Source: Bacteroidales bacterium
GTDB lineage: Bacteria; Bacteroidota; Bacteroidia; Bacteroidales; UBA932
Direction of reading: 5' to 3'
Assembly: GCA_017454265.1 (NCBI GenBank)
Contig: JAFTDJ010000049.1
Location: 94,732 to 158,731 of the forward strand
Length of the DNA stretch: 64,000 nt
In this document: positions 7,668 to 16,751 of the stretch, in pieces
Layout of the letters: each line of letters opens with the position of its first letter
Position numbering within the stretch: position 1 is the first letter of the stretch
The notes under the pieces: model-generated
What the model saw: only the letters and a program-made list of their open reading frames with translations
What the model was told of the DNA's origin: nothing
Databases searched by the model: none
Made by a program: the position numbers and the translations under genes

Positions 7668-9091
7668 TGGATCCGAAACGTCTCTACGAGGGGTTCCTCA
7701 AGGCAATGGGCTGCGAGCCGACCTCCTGTCAGGATGCACTTTTCCGCGACCTGGCTTCTTTTCTCACCACAGACGACGGAGATATCTTCGTAATCAACGG
7801 CTATGCCGGCACCGGCAAGACTACGGCGCTCGGTGCGGTCATCAACTATCTCAGGCTGGTCGGTATCCGTTCGGTGCTGCTGGCTCCTACGGGGAGGGCG
7901 GCAAAGGTCCTGGCATCCACCTCCGGGCGTGGAGCCTTTACGGTTCACAAACACATATACAGGCAGAAGTCCGTAGACGACTCGGGCTGGGGCAGGTTCT
8001 CCCTGAGCCCCAACAAGGCTAAGAATACCTTGTTCGTAGTGGACGAGGCATCGTTGATAGGGGTTGACGACGGCAGGCAGCAGTCTCTCTTCGGCTCCGG
8101 AAACCTGCTGGAAGACCTTGTGTCCTTCGTGCGTTCGGGTGACGGCTGCCGTCTTGTTCTGCTTGGCGACGCAGCCCAGCTTCCTCCCGTCGGCCTCGGA
8201 GCCTCTCCGGCGCTGACGCCCGAGTATATGGAGCATTTCGGTGGCGTACGCTTTGCGGAGCTTTCTACTGTCGTCCGGCAGGCGCGGGAGTCGCTGGTGC
8301 TCTCAAATGCGACCGTGATTCGCCACCAGATAGAATCGGCCTCTCCGGATGAAATCTTCGACGGGTTGAGCCTCGTGGCGGGCGAGGGACTCGACGTGCA
8401 GCGCATCGGCGGTGGAGAGCTGCTGGAGGCTATTTCTGATGCTTACGACCGCTATGGATACGACGATACCGTGGTGCTGTGCCGCTCCAACCGCCGTGCT
8501 ATCAGATATAATCTTGGTATCCGCGCGCAGGTGCTATACAAAGAAGAAGAGCTTTCCCGCGGAGATAAGTTCATGATTGTCAAGAACTGCTATCAGTTTG
8601 TAGAAGACGTGGAGTCGATGGACTATATTGCCAACGGCGACATCGCCGTGCTTCAGAAAATCTGGCATTACGAAGACCGCTACGGCTTACGCTTTGCAGA
8701 CGCCCTCCTTCGTTTCCCGGACTATGATGACGCGGAACTTCAGGCCAAGGTCTGCCTGGATACGCTCAGATCCGAATCGGCGTCCCTGACTGTGGAGCAG
8801 CAGAACGCCCTCTATGCAGGGGTGAGCGCTGATTATGCAGACCGCAAGACCAAGAAAAAAATATGGGAAGCCGTGCGTGAAGATCCATTCTTCAACGCCC
8901 TTCAGTTAAAGTACGCAGATGCAATAACCTGCCATAAGGCACAGGGAGGACAGTGGAGTTGTGTCTTCATAGACAATCCTTTTTGGGAGGGGACCATTAA
9001 CGTAGAGGACCTCAAGTGGCTGTATACGGCTATGACACGAGCCGTCGAGAAGGTGTATCTGGTTAATTTCAAGGACTATATGTTCGTATGA
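7667..9091 (+). CDS. RecD-like superfamily 1B DNA helicase
   Basis: 474 residues. The Walker A motif GYAGTGKTT lies at about 45-53, motif Ia APTGRAAK follows, Walker B is VVDEASLI, motif III is LLGDAAQLPPVG, and the UvrD-C2/Viral-helicase-type end contains TCHKAQGGQW and WLYTAMTRA. This is the small RecD2-like or 'AAA ATPase, exonuclease V subunit alpha' group common in Bacteroidota, without the long N-terminal part of RecD. It is expected to unwind DNA 5'-3' during repair. The ATG shares one base with the trkH stop, and its own stop overlaps the methyltransferase start. Grouping with a K+ channel gives no functional clue. Confidence 0.88.
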   Translation: MDPKRLYEGFLKAMGCEPTSCQDALFRDLASFLTTDDGDIFVINGYAGTGKTTALGAVINYLRLVGIRSVLLAPTGRAAKVLASTSGRGAFTVHKHIYRQKSVDDSGWGRFSLSPNKAKNTLFVVDEASLIGVDDGRQQSLFGSGNLLEDLVSFVRSGDGCRLVLLGDAAQLPPVGLGASPALTPEYMEHFGGVRFAELSTVVRQARESLVLSNATVIRHQIESASPDEIFDGLSLVAGEGLDVQRIGGGELLEAISDAYDRYGYDDTVVLCRSNRRAIRYNLGIRAQVLYKEEELSRGDKFMIVKNCYQFVEDVESMDYIANGDIAVLQKIWHYEDRYGLRFADALLRFPDYDDAELQAKVCLDTLRSESASLTVEQQNALYAGVSADYADRKTKKKIWEAVREDPFFNALQLKYADAITCHKAQGGQWSCVFIDNPFWEGTINVEDLKWLYTAMTRAVEKVYLVNFKDYMFV

Positions 9092-10152
9092 GCGGGGGTT
9101 TTGCAGATATGCTGAAGTCCATGGAGAACAAGAGCTTGAGCAAGCTGTTCTCAAAGGTGCCTTCCTGGTCGGGCCATTCGTTGTACGTGCCGTCTTCCTT
9201 AAGTTACCAGCAATGCTCTTCTGAGTTTACGGCGCGATACAAGGCGTCGCTTATTTCTCCGGGGGCCAGGGTGGCTGACCTTACAGGCGGACTGGGCGTG
9301 GACACCTGGGCGTTCTCACTTGGCGCCTCGGCGGTGTGGTACAACGAGAGGGATACGGTCTTACGGCAGGTTGTGGAGCGGAATTTTGCTGCCCTGGGCG
9401 TCTCCAGGGCGGAGTTCAATTCTTATGACATAAACCCTGGCCGCGGCGACTGGCAGGATGCGTTGCGGTCTTTCCGGCCCGACGTTGTTTATCTCGACCC
9501 GGCGCGGAGGGATGCATCAGGAAAGAAATTGTTCCTGCTGGAAGATTGCAGCCCGGACGTAGTCGCCCTGATGCCGCAGCTGCTGGAGTTCGCGCCGCTG
9601 GTGATGGTTAAGGTGTCGCCTATGGCGGACATCACCATGCTGCGCCGGAGACTTTCGCCGAATCTTACTGCGATTCATGTGCTGGGGTCCGGCGGCGAAT
9701 GCAAGGAACTGCTCTGCGTTTTGGAGGCCCGGGCTTTCGCTTCTTCTGAATCCGCGGTGCCTGATGACGTCCTCATCCGCCTGGCCGAAGACTCTCACGT
9801 CTTCCAACCTTCTTCTGTCATTCTGAGCGAAGCGAAGAATCTGCTGTTTGTGCCGGGAGCGGCTATGGTTAAGTCCGGCCTCGGCCCCGGGCTTTGCAAG
9901 ATGCCGTACGATGAGCATCTGAGCCATTTCGGAAAGTTTTACGAGATTATTGAAGAAATGCCGTTTGCGTCTTCGCGGCTGAAGGAACTCGGACGTCGGT
10001 ACACACAGGCCGAAGTGACGGCGAAAGGCCTGCCTCTCAGCTCTGAAGAGCTTCGCGCAAAAATAAGGACGAAGCCAGGAGGCTCCGTCCATATCTTCGG
10101 CTGCACCGTTTCCGGTGCCCGCCGGATTCTAGTCTGCCGCTTGTTTGGCTAA
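9088..10152 (+). CDS. SAM-dependent methyltransferase with THUMP-like domain (PG_1098 type)
   Basis: 354 residues. The central class I methyltransferase core has VADLTGGLGVDTW as the SAM-binding motif I and VYLDPARRD as the catalytic motif (the DPAR group). The C-terminal region (about residues 280-354) fits the THUMP-like domain of the P. gingivalis PG_1098 family, which points to an RNA substrate, perhaps rRNA or tRNA. At codons about 244-252 the reading frame carries the short dispersed repeat at 9817-9842, translated as VILSEAKNL, inside the linker between the two parts. The 3' end overlaps the convergent DPP-IV gene by 24 nt. Confidence 0.82.
   Translation: MSGGFADMLKSMENKSLSKLFSKVPSWSGHSLYVPSSLSYQQCSSEFTARYKASLISPGARVADLTGGLGVDTWAFSLGASAVWYNERDTVLRQVVERNFAALGVSRAEFNSYDINPGRGDWQDALRSFRPDVVYLDPARRDASGKKLFLLEDCSPDVVALMPQLLEFAPLVMVKVSPMADITMLRRRLSPNLTAIHVLGSGGECKELLCVLEARAFASSESAVPDDVLIRLAEDSHVFQPSSVILSEAKNLLFVPGAAMVKSGLGPGLCKMPYDEHLSHFGKFYEIIEEMPFASSRLKELGRRYTQAEVTAKGLPLSSEELRAKIRTKPGGSVHIFGCTVSGARRILVCRLFG
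9817..9842 (+). repeat. Short palindromic dispersed repeat inside a coding region
   Basis: GTCATTCTGAGCGAAGCG followed by AAGAATCT, an imperfect palindrome (ATTCT...AGAAT around AGCGAAGC). Related copies lie in the spacer at 35785-35811 and 35830-35866. This copy is in frame in the methyltransferase gene and adds a short surface-linker-like peptide without a stop. Confidence 0.65.
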
Positions 10153-11967
10153 CAGATGCCGCGTCCAGAACAGGTGATCGCTTGCCTTATCGTGCTCGTG
10201 CTGGGCACCTCTGTATCCGTGCATGCCGTCGGGGTATATCATTAGCTCAAACTGAATCCCTGCCCGCTGAAGGGCGTCTATCAGTTGCAGGGTGTTCTGG
10301 AAGTGGACGTTGTCGTCGCCGGTACCGTGGGTGAGTTTGAGTGCGGGGGAGCCGTTATGCAGTCCGCCGCGCCCGCGAAGCGCGCAATCCTCCACCCAGC
10401 TCATCACGCTTGCTTCATTGTAACCGTCGGGATTGGCTGCCGGCGTGTCCATATAGCGCTCCGTGTAGTGAGAGTCGTACAGTTTCCAATCGTACACTCC
10501 GCCGCCAGCAACTCCGCAGCAGAAGTACTCAGGATAGCGCAGCACAAGCATGGACGTAGTGGTTCCGCCGAAGGAAAAGCCCTCCACTCCAATGCGGGTT
10601 CCGTCAACATACGGAAGGGACTGCAGCCATTTTGCCCAGCAGATATAGTCCTGCAGTTCTATTACCGTCATCCGGCGGAACGCCTGGTCCATGCCGGCCC
10701 TGCCGTTTTCTCCGGAGGATCGGGGATCCACTACGATGTAGATGATTCCGTTTTCCCAGCACCAGCGGTCGGAGGCGTCGCGGCTGTTCCAGTAGTCCCG
10801 TACATACGGAGTGCCCGGACCTCCGTACAGCTGCATCAAAACAGGGTATTTCTTTGTGCTGTCAAAATCTTTTGGAAGGCACATCAGGGCATACAGGTCG
10901 AAGCCCTCGTTCCGAATCACTTTGAGCTCCGGATAAGGGCCTTCAGTATCGCTCCCGGCAAGCTTCTCGAACTTCTTAGTCTTAAGTGCATTGCCTTCTA
11001 TGTTTTTCCAAGGGGTGCGAGCGTTGGAGAGCATTGCTTTGAAGCTTTTGAAATCATCTGAGACCTCTGCTCTTGCGCAGTAGTAATCAGGATCCGTAAG
11101 AGTGTAAATCCGACCCTTTTTATCCAGTCTGTACAGCGCTGGATGAATACGGGAATCGCGCTTTGCAATAAACCAGAGGTTGTCCTTTTTACTGTCGTAT
11201 TTCAGCAGCTGAATGTCCCAGTTCCGCCCGTCTGTGAGCCGTTTCAGGGAACCGTCATAACTGAGAAAATAAATCTGCTCCCATCCGGTTTCGAAGTTGC
11301 GGGCCATAAACAAGCCCTTGTCGGTAAAAAGCATTCCTTCTATCCATGTGACCCAGGTGGGGTAGTTCTCGCTGTAAACAGGGCGCTTGCCGCCATCTGT
11401 GACTGAAACGGCGAACAGCTCCAGCAGGCTTTGGCGGCGCGGCATACGGCTTACGAAGAGCTCATCGGAGCCCGGGCTCCAGAAAGGTGTGCCGAAGTAT
11501 TGTTCGGAGTCGTCGCTGAAGTCGGCCCAGGTGATGCCGCTGCCGTCGGCCCCTGCTATGCCGATGCGCACAGGGGGATTGCTCTCTCCCGCCTTGGGAT
11601 AGCGGGTGAGCGACAGTGATCCGTCCTGCCCGAAAGGAGAGTATATGGGGAACATGGGGACGGCGCTGTTGTCGAAACGATAGAAGGCCAGCTTCTTCGA
11701 ATCCGGACTCCACCAGAAAGCGCGGTAGCGTGATGCCCTCCCGAATATTTCTTCGTAATACACCCAGGAAGCGTATCCATTGAGGATAAGGTCGCTGCCG
11801 TCGGTAGTGATACGGGTCTCGACGCCACTTGCTATGTCTCTGACCCACAGGTCGTTGTTACGGGTGAAGGCGATTTTTGTAGAGTCGGGGGATGGGGTCT
11901 CGTTGAGGTCTTGCGCACTGGCGGCGAGGCCTGTAAATATAAATATTAGTATAAGAATTCGTTTCAT
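10129..11967 (-). CDS. Dipeptidyl peptidase IV (S9B), compact form
   Basis: 612 residues from ATG 11967; a GTG codon one triplet upstream is the alternative. Sec signal peptide, probably cut after ...LAASA. The propeller part contains WVYYEEIFG, whose two Glu bind the substrate N-terminus in DPP-IV. The C-terminal alpha/beta hydrolase has the nucleophile GFSFGG, then HGTGDDNVHF (Asp) and YPDGMHGY (His). It should remove X-Pro dipeptides from peptides in the periplasm. Usual bacterial DPP-IV enzymes have about 700 or more residues; here the segment before the Glu-Glu motif is much shorter, so one or two propeller blades appear to be missing. Single-gene unit, convergent with the methyltransferase. 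Confidence 0.92.
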   Translation of the reverse strand: MKRILILIFIFTGLAASAQDLNETPSPDSTKIAFTRNNDLWVRDIASGVETRITTDGSDLILNGYASWVYYEEIFGRASRYRAFWWSPDSKKLAFYRFDNSAVPMFPIYSPFGQDGSLSLTRYPKAGESNPPVRIGIAGADGSGITWADFSDDSEQYFGTPFWSPGSDELFVSRMPRRQSLLELFAVSVTDGGKRPVYSENYPTWVTWIEGMLFTDKGLFMARNFETGWEQIYFLSYDGSLKRLTDGRNWDIQLLKYDSKKDNLWFIAKRDSRIHPALYRLDKKGRIYTLTDPDYYCARAEVSDDFKSFKAMLSNARTPWKNIEGNALKTKKFEKLAGSDTEGPYPELKVIRNEGFDLYALMCLPKDFDSTKKYPVLMQLYGGPGTPYVRDYWNSRDASDRWCWENGIIYIVVDPRSSGENGRAGMDQAFRRMTVIELQDYICWAKWLQSLPYVDGTRIGVEGFSFGGTTTSMLVLRYPEYFCCGVAGGGVYDWKLYDSHYTERYMDTPAANPDGYNEASVMSWVEDCALRGRGGLHNGSPALKLTHGTGDDNVHFQNTLQLIDALQRAGIQFELMIYPDGMHGYRGAQHEHDKASDHLFWTRHLLAKQAAD

Positions 11968-12003
11968 CACTACAAAAATAATGATTATCCCACAAAAAAT
12001 GCA

Positions 12004-12011
12004 TATCTTTG
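12004..12011 (+). promoter_or_regulatory. -7 box upstream of the 12-31 kb plus-strand gene run
   Basis: TATCTTTG matches the -7 consensus. It overlaps the upstream in-frame codons TTG 12009 and ATG 12012, which would place those codons ahead of the transcript. This supports ATG 12036 as the start of the ABC ATPase. No good -33 TTTG was found. Confidence 0.55.
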
Positions 12012-12035
12012 ATGATTAAAACAAACAAAAGCAAA

Positions 12036-12890
12036 ATGGCAATTATCGAATGTAAGGAAGTCTGCAAAAGCTTCGGCGAAAAGGTGGCTCTCGATCACGT
12101 GAGCCTGGACATTCCCGAAGGGCGGATATTCGGTCTTCTCGGTCCCAACGGAGCCGGCAAGACGACGCTTATCCGTATCATAAACCGCATTACCATACCC
12201 AATTCCGGCGAAGTGCTTTTCAACGGCATTCCGATTACCCAGCACGACGTGGAGCGGATAGGGTATATGCCCGAGGAACGCGGGCTTTACCGCAAGATGA
12301 AGGTGGGAGAACAGGCCATGTATCTGGCACGTCTCAAGGGAATGAGCACGACAGACGCCCGCAAATCACTGAAAGAATGGTTCGTACGCTTCGGCATACA
12401 AGATTGGTGGGACAAGAAAGTTGAGGAGCTTTCCAAGGGTATGGCCCAGAAACTCCAGTTCATTACAACCGTGGTGCACAAGCCTTCGCTTATGATCCTT
12501 GACGAACCCTTCAGCGGATTCGATCCTGTAAATGCGGAAATCGTCCGCCAGGAGATTCTGAGGCTCAAGCAGGAAGGCGCGACTATTATTCTCTCCACTC
12601 ACAACATGGAGTCGGTCGAGGAACTCTGCGACAACATCGCCCTTATAAATAAAGCCCGCCTGGTCATTACCGGGGGCGTGCAACAGATACGCCGCGATTA
12701 TGGCAACAACAACGTTGAGCTGGTTTATACAGACGCGGACGGACGCCATACCGAGGTGCTGCCACGCGAGACCGACGGAGCGTCAACTCTCCAGACATGG
12801 CTGGACAAGGGTGTCACCATAAATTCCTACAAGGAACTTATGCCCCGTATGAACGACATTTTCATCAAACTTGTAACTGAAAAGAAATGA
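12036..12890 (+). CDS. ABC transporter ATP-binding protein, NatA-like
   Basis: 284 residues from ATG 12036. One ABC ATPase domain: Walker A GPNGAGKTT, a signature variant LSKGMAQK (in place of LSGGQ), Walker B LMILDEPFSGFDP and switch His in LSTHNME. The C-terminal part resembles the DUF4162-type extension of NatA-like ATPases. It energises the membrane subunit encoded next (4 bp overlap). The NatAB name comes from Na+ efflux in Bacillus; the substrate here is unknown. Confidence 0.88.
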   Translation: MAIIECKEVCKSFGEKVALDHVSLDIPEGRIFGLLGPNGAGKTTLIRIINRITIPNSGEVLFNGIPITQHDVERIGYMPEERGLYRKMKVGEQAMYLARLKGMSTTDARKSLKEWFVRFGIQDWWDKKVEELSKGMAQKLQFITTVVHKPSLMILDEPFSGFDPVNAEIVRQEILRLKQEGATIILSTHNMESVEELCDNIALINKARLVITGGVQQIRRDYGNNNVELVYTDADGRHTEVLPRETDGASTLQTWLDKGVTINSYKELMPRMNDIFIKLVTEKK

Positions 12891-14242
12891 ACCTGCATAC
12901 TACCGGAATAATCATCAGCAGGGAATACCTCAACAAGGTCAAGAAGAAGAGTTTCCTGCTCACTACTTTTTTAGTGCCCATCCTTTTTGCCGCGATGTGT
13001 CTCCTTCCCACCATCATAATGATGGGAACCAAGGAGAGTTCTAAAAAGATTGCCGTCATAGACCGTTCCGGCATCGTGGCTCCCACTCTTGAAGACACGG
13101 AAACTGCGAGCTATACTTTGCTCTCCGATGCCGATCCCGACCAGGTGAAGCTGAACCTGAAGTCGCTGGGTTACGACGCCCTGCTCAACATTTCCGAGCT
13201 GGATGCAGACGCCAGGACCGTCGGGGCCGACGTCTATTCCAACAAGCCTCTCGGAATGGATTTGAGCGAAATCCTCGGCAACAAGATTAACGCCGCCGTG
13301 GAGAACTACAGGATAGAACAGTCCGGGATCGAGAACCTGCAGGATATAATGAAAGACGTGAAGTCGAACGTCAAGCTTCACGCTTATACCCTTGACGAAG
13401 ATGGTCGGGAAAAAGTATCTGAATCAGGTGTGTACATGATTGTGTCCATGCTCCTGGGTATGATCATCTATATGTTCATCGCACTTTTCGGCGGCATGGT
13501 AATGTCTTCGGTAATCGAGGAAAAGTCCAGCCGGGTAGTGGAGGTGCTCGTCAGTTCCGTAAAGGCTACAGAACTCATGTTTGGAAAGATTATCGGCGTA
13601 GCTCTTGTCGCCCTTACCCAGTTCTTGCTTTGGATTGTGCTTACGGTGGCTATTGTCGGAATCGTCGGTGCAGTTTCCGGCCAGAGCCTGTTCGCCGGTG
13701 CCGACGCGAAAGAAATGGTTCAGACCATGGGCGGTGTCTCGGCAGACCAGGCTGAGGCCGTGACCCAGGCTCTGTCGGATCAAAGCGAAATGAGCGTGGT
13801 TATGTCTACCATAGGCAACCTGCCTTTCGGCAGGATATTGGTCTGCTTCGTGCTCTTCTTCATCTTCGGATATATGCTTTATGCCTCGCTCTTTGCGGCC
13901 ATAGGATCCGCGGTGGAGAATGAGGGAGATACGCAGCAGTTGCAGATTCCCATAACGATTCCTCTGCTCCTTGGCTTCTTCATAGCAATTTATGCGTTCA
14001 AGGCGCCGGACAGCGCTTTGGTGTTCTGGGGCTCCATGATTCCATTCACATCGCCCATAGTGATGCTGGCCCGCCTGCCCTTCGGAGTTCCCGCCTGGGA
14101 GATTGTAGTATCTGTGGTGGTACTCATCGCCACATTTGCCGTATGCGCCTGGCTCTCTGCCAAGATTTACAAGGTTGGGATCCTTATGTTCGGCAAGAAA
14201 TCCACATGGAAAGATCTTTGGAAGTGGCTTAAACAGAGTTAA
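12887..14242 (+). CDS. ABC-2 type transporter permease, NatB-like
   Basis: 451 residues. The TM near residues 24-45 is followed by a roughly 150-residue extracytoplasmic domain, then a membrane block from about residue 180 containing the SSVIEEKSSRVVEVLVSSV motif typical of ABC-2/NatB permeases. Several further TM segments follow, with one long polar loop (about 265-300). It forms an exporter with the preceding ATPase, which overlaps it by 4 bp. Direction of transport (out) follows from the family. Confidence 0.88.
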   Translation: MNLHTTGIIISREYLNKVKKKSFLLTTFLVPILFAAMCLLPTIIMMGTKESSKKIAVIDRSGIVAPTLEDTETASYTLLSDADPDQVKLNLKSLGYDALLNISELDADARTVGADVYSNKPLGMDLSEILGNKINAAVENYRIEQSGIENLQDIMKDVKSNVKLHAYTLDEDGREKVSESGVYMIVSMLLGMIIYMFIALFGGMVMSSVIEEKSSRVVEVLVSSVKATELMFGKIIGVALVALTQFLLWIVLTVAIVGIVGAVSGQSLFAGADAKEMVQTMGGVSADQAEAVTQALSDQSEMSVVMSTIGNLPFGRILVCFVLFFIFGYMLYASLFAAIGSAVENEGDTQQLQIPITIPLLLGFFIAIYAFKAPDSALVFWGSMIPFTSPIVMLARLPFGVPAWEIVVSVVVLIATFAVCAWLSAKIYKVGILMFGKKSTWKDLWKWLKQS

Positions 14243-14246
14243 TCAT

Positions 14247-15071
14247 ATGAAGAGATTTTATATTCTGCCGCTTTTTGTCCTCCTGCTTGCCGGTTGCAAG
14301 ACCGGTATGACTTGGGAGAAAGTGGCGATGGACGGCAGCCGTACCGGAGTGACTGCGCCTAATGCCTTCAATGTGCCTGAGGCCCTGGGCGTTGTTGATT
14401 CCCTCAGCGGCGTTTACACTGCTCCCAACGGAAAACAGTTCAAAGGCGGCAGCACACCTGAAGTCGCCGCTCTGCTTATCGATGCCCAGCCTGCCATGGC
14501 TGAAGTCAAGGAACTTGTCGGTTCCTCTGCCAGGTTGATGAAAGCCCATGCTCCGGAAAGCGAATTGAGCAATATGGTTGCAGACCTTTTGCTAAGGGAA
14601 ACAGCACGTCTGGTCAAGCGCCAGGTGGATATGTCCGTGACGAATTTCGGCGGTATCCGAGTGGAGATGCCGGAGGGAGATGTGATTCTGGACGACATTC
14701 GGTCTATGTTCCCGTTCAACAATAAGCTTTGCTACGTAGAGCTCAAGGGTGAGGATGTTTTGTACCTCGCCGGACAGCTTGCAGATAAAATCCAGTGCGT
14801 GGGAGGTGTGAAAATGGTAGTAAAGGACCATAAGCTGCAGAGTTTCCAGATTGGAGGCAAGCCGGTAAATCCCAATAAATATTACGGGGTCGCAACCATT
14901 GACTTCCTGCTTGATGGCGGTGACGGACTTTATGTGGCCCGCAACGCGCGCAAACTTATTCAGACAGATGTCCTGATAGGGCAAATGGTAGAAGATTATG
15001 TCCGAAGCCTCACTGCTGAGGGCAAACAGATTGATTATAAGACCGACGGGAGGGTCGTAGTAGAGAAGTGA
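14247..15071 (+). CDS. 5'-nucleotidase C-terminal domain protein (lipoprotein), split gene part 1
   Basis: 274 residues from ATG 14247; the longer frame from 14136 lies inside the permease gene. The lipoprotein signal is MKRFYILPLFVLLLAGC. Residues 95-274 match the substrate-binding C-terminal domain of UshA/5'-nucleotidases: TNFGGIR, GDVILDDIRSMFPFNNKL and IDFLLDGGDG. The metal-dependent N-terminal domain is not here but in the next gene, with one base shared at the junction. The two halves therefore occur as separate lipoproteins in the order C then N, the reverse of the usual single chain. They probably assemble to hydrolyse nucleotides in the periplasm. Confidence 0.87.
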   Translation: MKRFYILPLFVLLLAGCKTGMTWEKVAMDGSRTGVTAPNAFNVPEALGVVDSLSGVYTAPNGKQFKGGSTPEVAALLIDAQPAMAEVKELVGSSARLMKAHAPESELSNMVADLLLRETARLVKRQVDMSVTNFGGIRVEMPEGDVILDDIRSMFPFNNKLCYVELKGEDVLYLAGQLADKIQCVGGVKMVVKDHKLQSFQIGGKPVNPNKYYGVATIDFLLDGGDGLYVARNARKLIQTDVLIGQMVEDYVRSLTAEGKQIDYKTDGRVVVEK

Positions 15072-15862
15072 TGAAAAAGATACTGCTTGTTCTGGCGGCC
15101 GCTGCCGCTCTCTGTGCCTGCGGGCCCAAGCTCGTCATCCTGCATACCAATGATACCCACAGCCATTTCGATCCTCTCCGGGACGGACGCGGCGGCATAA
15201 TCGAGAGGGCCGCATTCGTAGATTCCGTGCGCGCAGCGGATGGCGCCGACAAGGTGCTGCTGCTCCACGCCGGAGACTTCAACCAAGGCACTTCTTACTA
15301 CACGCGCCTGCAAGGCGGGCTCGAGGTGGAGATGCTCAACGCAATGAAGTACGATGCCGTTGCACTGGGCAACCATGAGTTTGACGACGGAATTGAGAGT
15401 CTTACGGAACGTGTACGTCGCATACAATGCCCCGTAGTGTGCGCCAATCTCGACCTCAGCTCTTTCGAACTGGGGAAGTATGTAACTCCGTACACCATAT
15501 TGCACAGGGGCGGAATGAAAATAGGAATCATCGGCCTGGAAGCGGATATTTCTACCTGTGTGGCCCGCAGCATTTCCTCCCGCATTCCCCAGCTGGATCC
15601 CGTAGAGGAAACGAACCGCTGGTCCGACTACCTTCGGAGTACCGAGAAATGCGATATGGTCATCCTTCTTTCCCACAATGGATATGTGCCTGAAGACCAG
15701 CAGAACATGCCCGGAATGAGGGGTATCGACCTGGTGATAGGCGGCCATTCCCATACTTTCGTGGAAGACTTTGTGTATGTTGAAGATTCGGAGCAGAAAC
15801 CCGTTCCCATTATTACGGACGGTTGCTGGGGTCTTGAAATGGGTGTAGTAAAAGTGTATTGA
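15071..15862 (+). CDS. Metallophosphatase, 5'-nucleotidase N-terminal domain (lipoprotein), split gene part 2
   Basis: 263 residues. The lipoprotein signal MKKILLVLAAAAALCAC is followed by the calcineurin-like phosphoesterase motifs of 5'-nucleotidases: LHTNDTHSHF (two metal ligands), HAGDFNQG, ALGNHEFDDG, LSHNG and IGGHSH. ATG 15071 is preferred over GTG 15068 because it gives the cleaner signal peptide. It lacks the C-terminal substrate domain, which the upstream gene encodes. Nucleotide scavenging in the envelope is the expected role of the pair. Confidence 0.9.
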   Translation: MKKILLVLAAAAALCACGPKLVILHTNDTHSHFDPLRDGRGGIIERAAFVDSVRAADGADKVLLLHAGDFNQGTSYYTRLQGGLEVEMLNAMKYDAVALGNHEFDDGIESLTERVRRIQCPVVCANLDLSSFELGKYVTPYTILHRGGMKIGIIGLEADISTCVARSISSRIPQLDPVEETNRWSDYLRSTEKCDMVILLSHNGYVPEDQQNMPGMRGIDLVIGGHSHTFVEDFVYVEDSEQKPVPIITDGCWGLEMGVVKVY

Positions 15863-15863
15863 C

Positions 15864-16751
15864 ATGATTCAGTCGATGACCGGATACGGCAGGGCTGAAG
15901 CCTTGCTCGGGACAGGGAAGCTCACGGTGGAGATACGTTCCGTCAACGGTAAGAATGCAGAAATAAGCATCAAGAGTTCGCTGATTCCCAAAGACAAGGA
16001 GATGCAGCTGCGCAAAACCCTTGCAGAGAAGCTTCAGCGCGGTACAATAGACGTATTCCTTACCTGGGAGGCTGATGCGGGCGCTTCTGCCCGTCAGCTC
16101 AACAAGCAGCTTGCCCTGGAGTATTACCGCCAGATTGAGGAATTAGGCAGCGCCATTGGTGCTGTGAACCTTCCTTTGCATGAGCCCAACTATCTGCTTT
16201 CCACCCTGCTTCGTATGCCCGATGTTGTAGACGCAGGCCGACAGGACGTGATTACGGAGCAGAACTGGCCTTTGGTGGCTGATGCGTTCAATAGGGCGCT
16301 TGACGCCATCATTGCTTATCGAGTGCGCGAGGGCGGGGCGCTGTATAAGGATATGACCTCCCGCGTCGCCCGCATACTGGAGCTCGAGAATGAGGTTGAG
16401 TCTTTTGAGGCAGAACGAATAGAATCTGCACGTGAACGCATCCTCAAGGCTGCAGACGAGCTGCGCCTGCGCCTGGATCCCGACCGCCTTGAGCAGGAAA
16501 TGGTATATTATTTGGAAAAATACGATATCAACGAAGAAAAGGTCCGCCTGCGCCAGCATTGCAAGTATTTCCTGGATACTATCGACGGTGAACCGTATCC
16601 CGGCAAGAAACTCGGCTTCATAATCCAGGAAATGGGACGCGAAATCAATACCACCGGTTCGAAGGCCAACCACGCCCGAATCCAGAAAGCGGTGGTACAG
16701 ATGAAAGACGAATTGGAAAAAATCAGGGAACAGTCCCTGAATGTATTGTGA
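15864..16751 (+). CDS. yicC: YicC-family endoribonuclease
   Basis: 295 residues. N-terminal IQSMTGYGRAE, the central region VEIRSVNGKNAEISIK, and the C-terminal FIIQEMGREINTTGSKANH block are diagnostic of YicC. E. coli YicC is an RNase acting on certain small RNAs; the role in Bacteroidota is not established. It is one base downstream of the phosphatase stop and its own stop overlaps the GTG start of the TonB receptor. Confidence 0.93.
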   Translation: MIQSMTGYGRAEALLGTGKLTVEIRSVNGKNAEISIKSSLIPKDKEMQLRKTLAEKLQRGTIDVFLTWEADAGASARQLNKQLALEYYRQIEELGSAIGAVNLPLHEPNYLLSTLLRMPDVVDAGRQDVITEQNWPLVADAFNRALDAIIAYRVREGGALYKDMTSRVARILELENEVESFEAERIESARERILKAADELRLRLDPDRLEQEMVYYLEKYDINEEKVRLRQHCKYFLDTIDGEPYPGKKLGFIIQEMGREINTTGSKANHARIQKAVVQMKDELEKIREQSLNVL

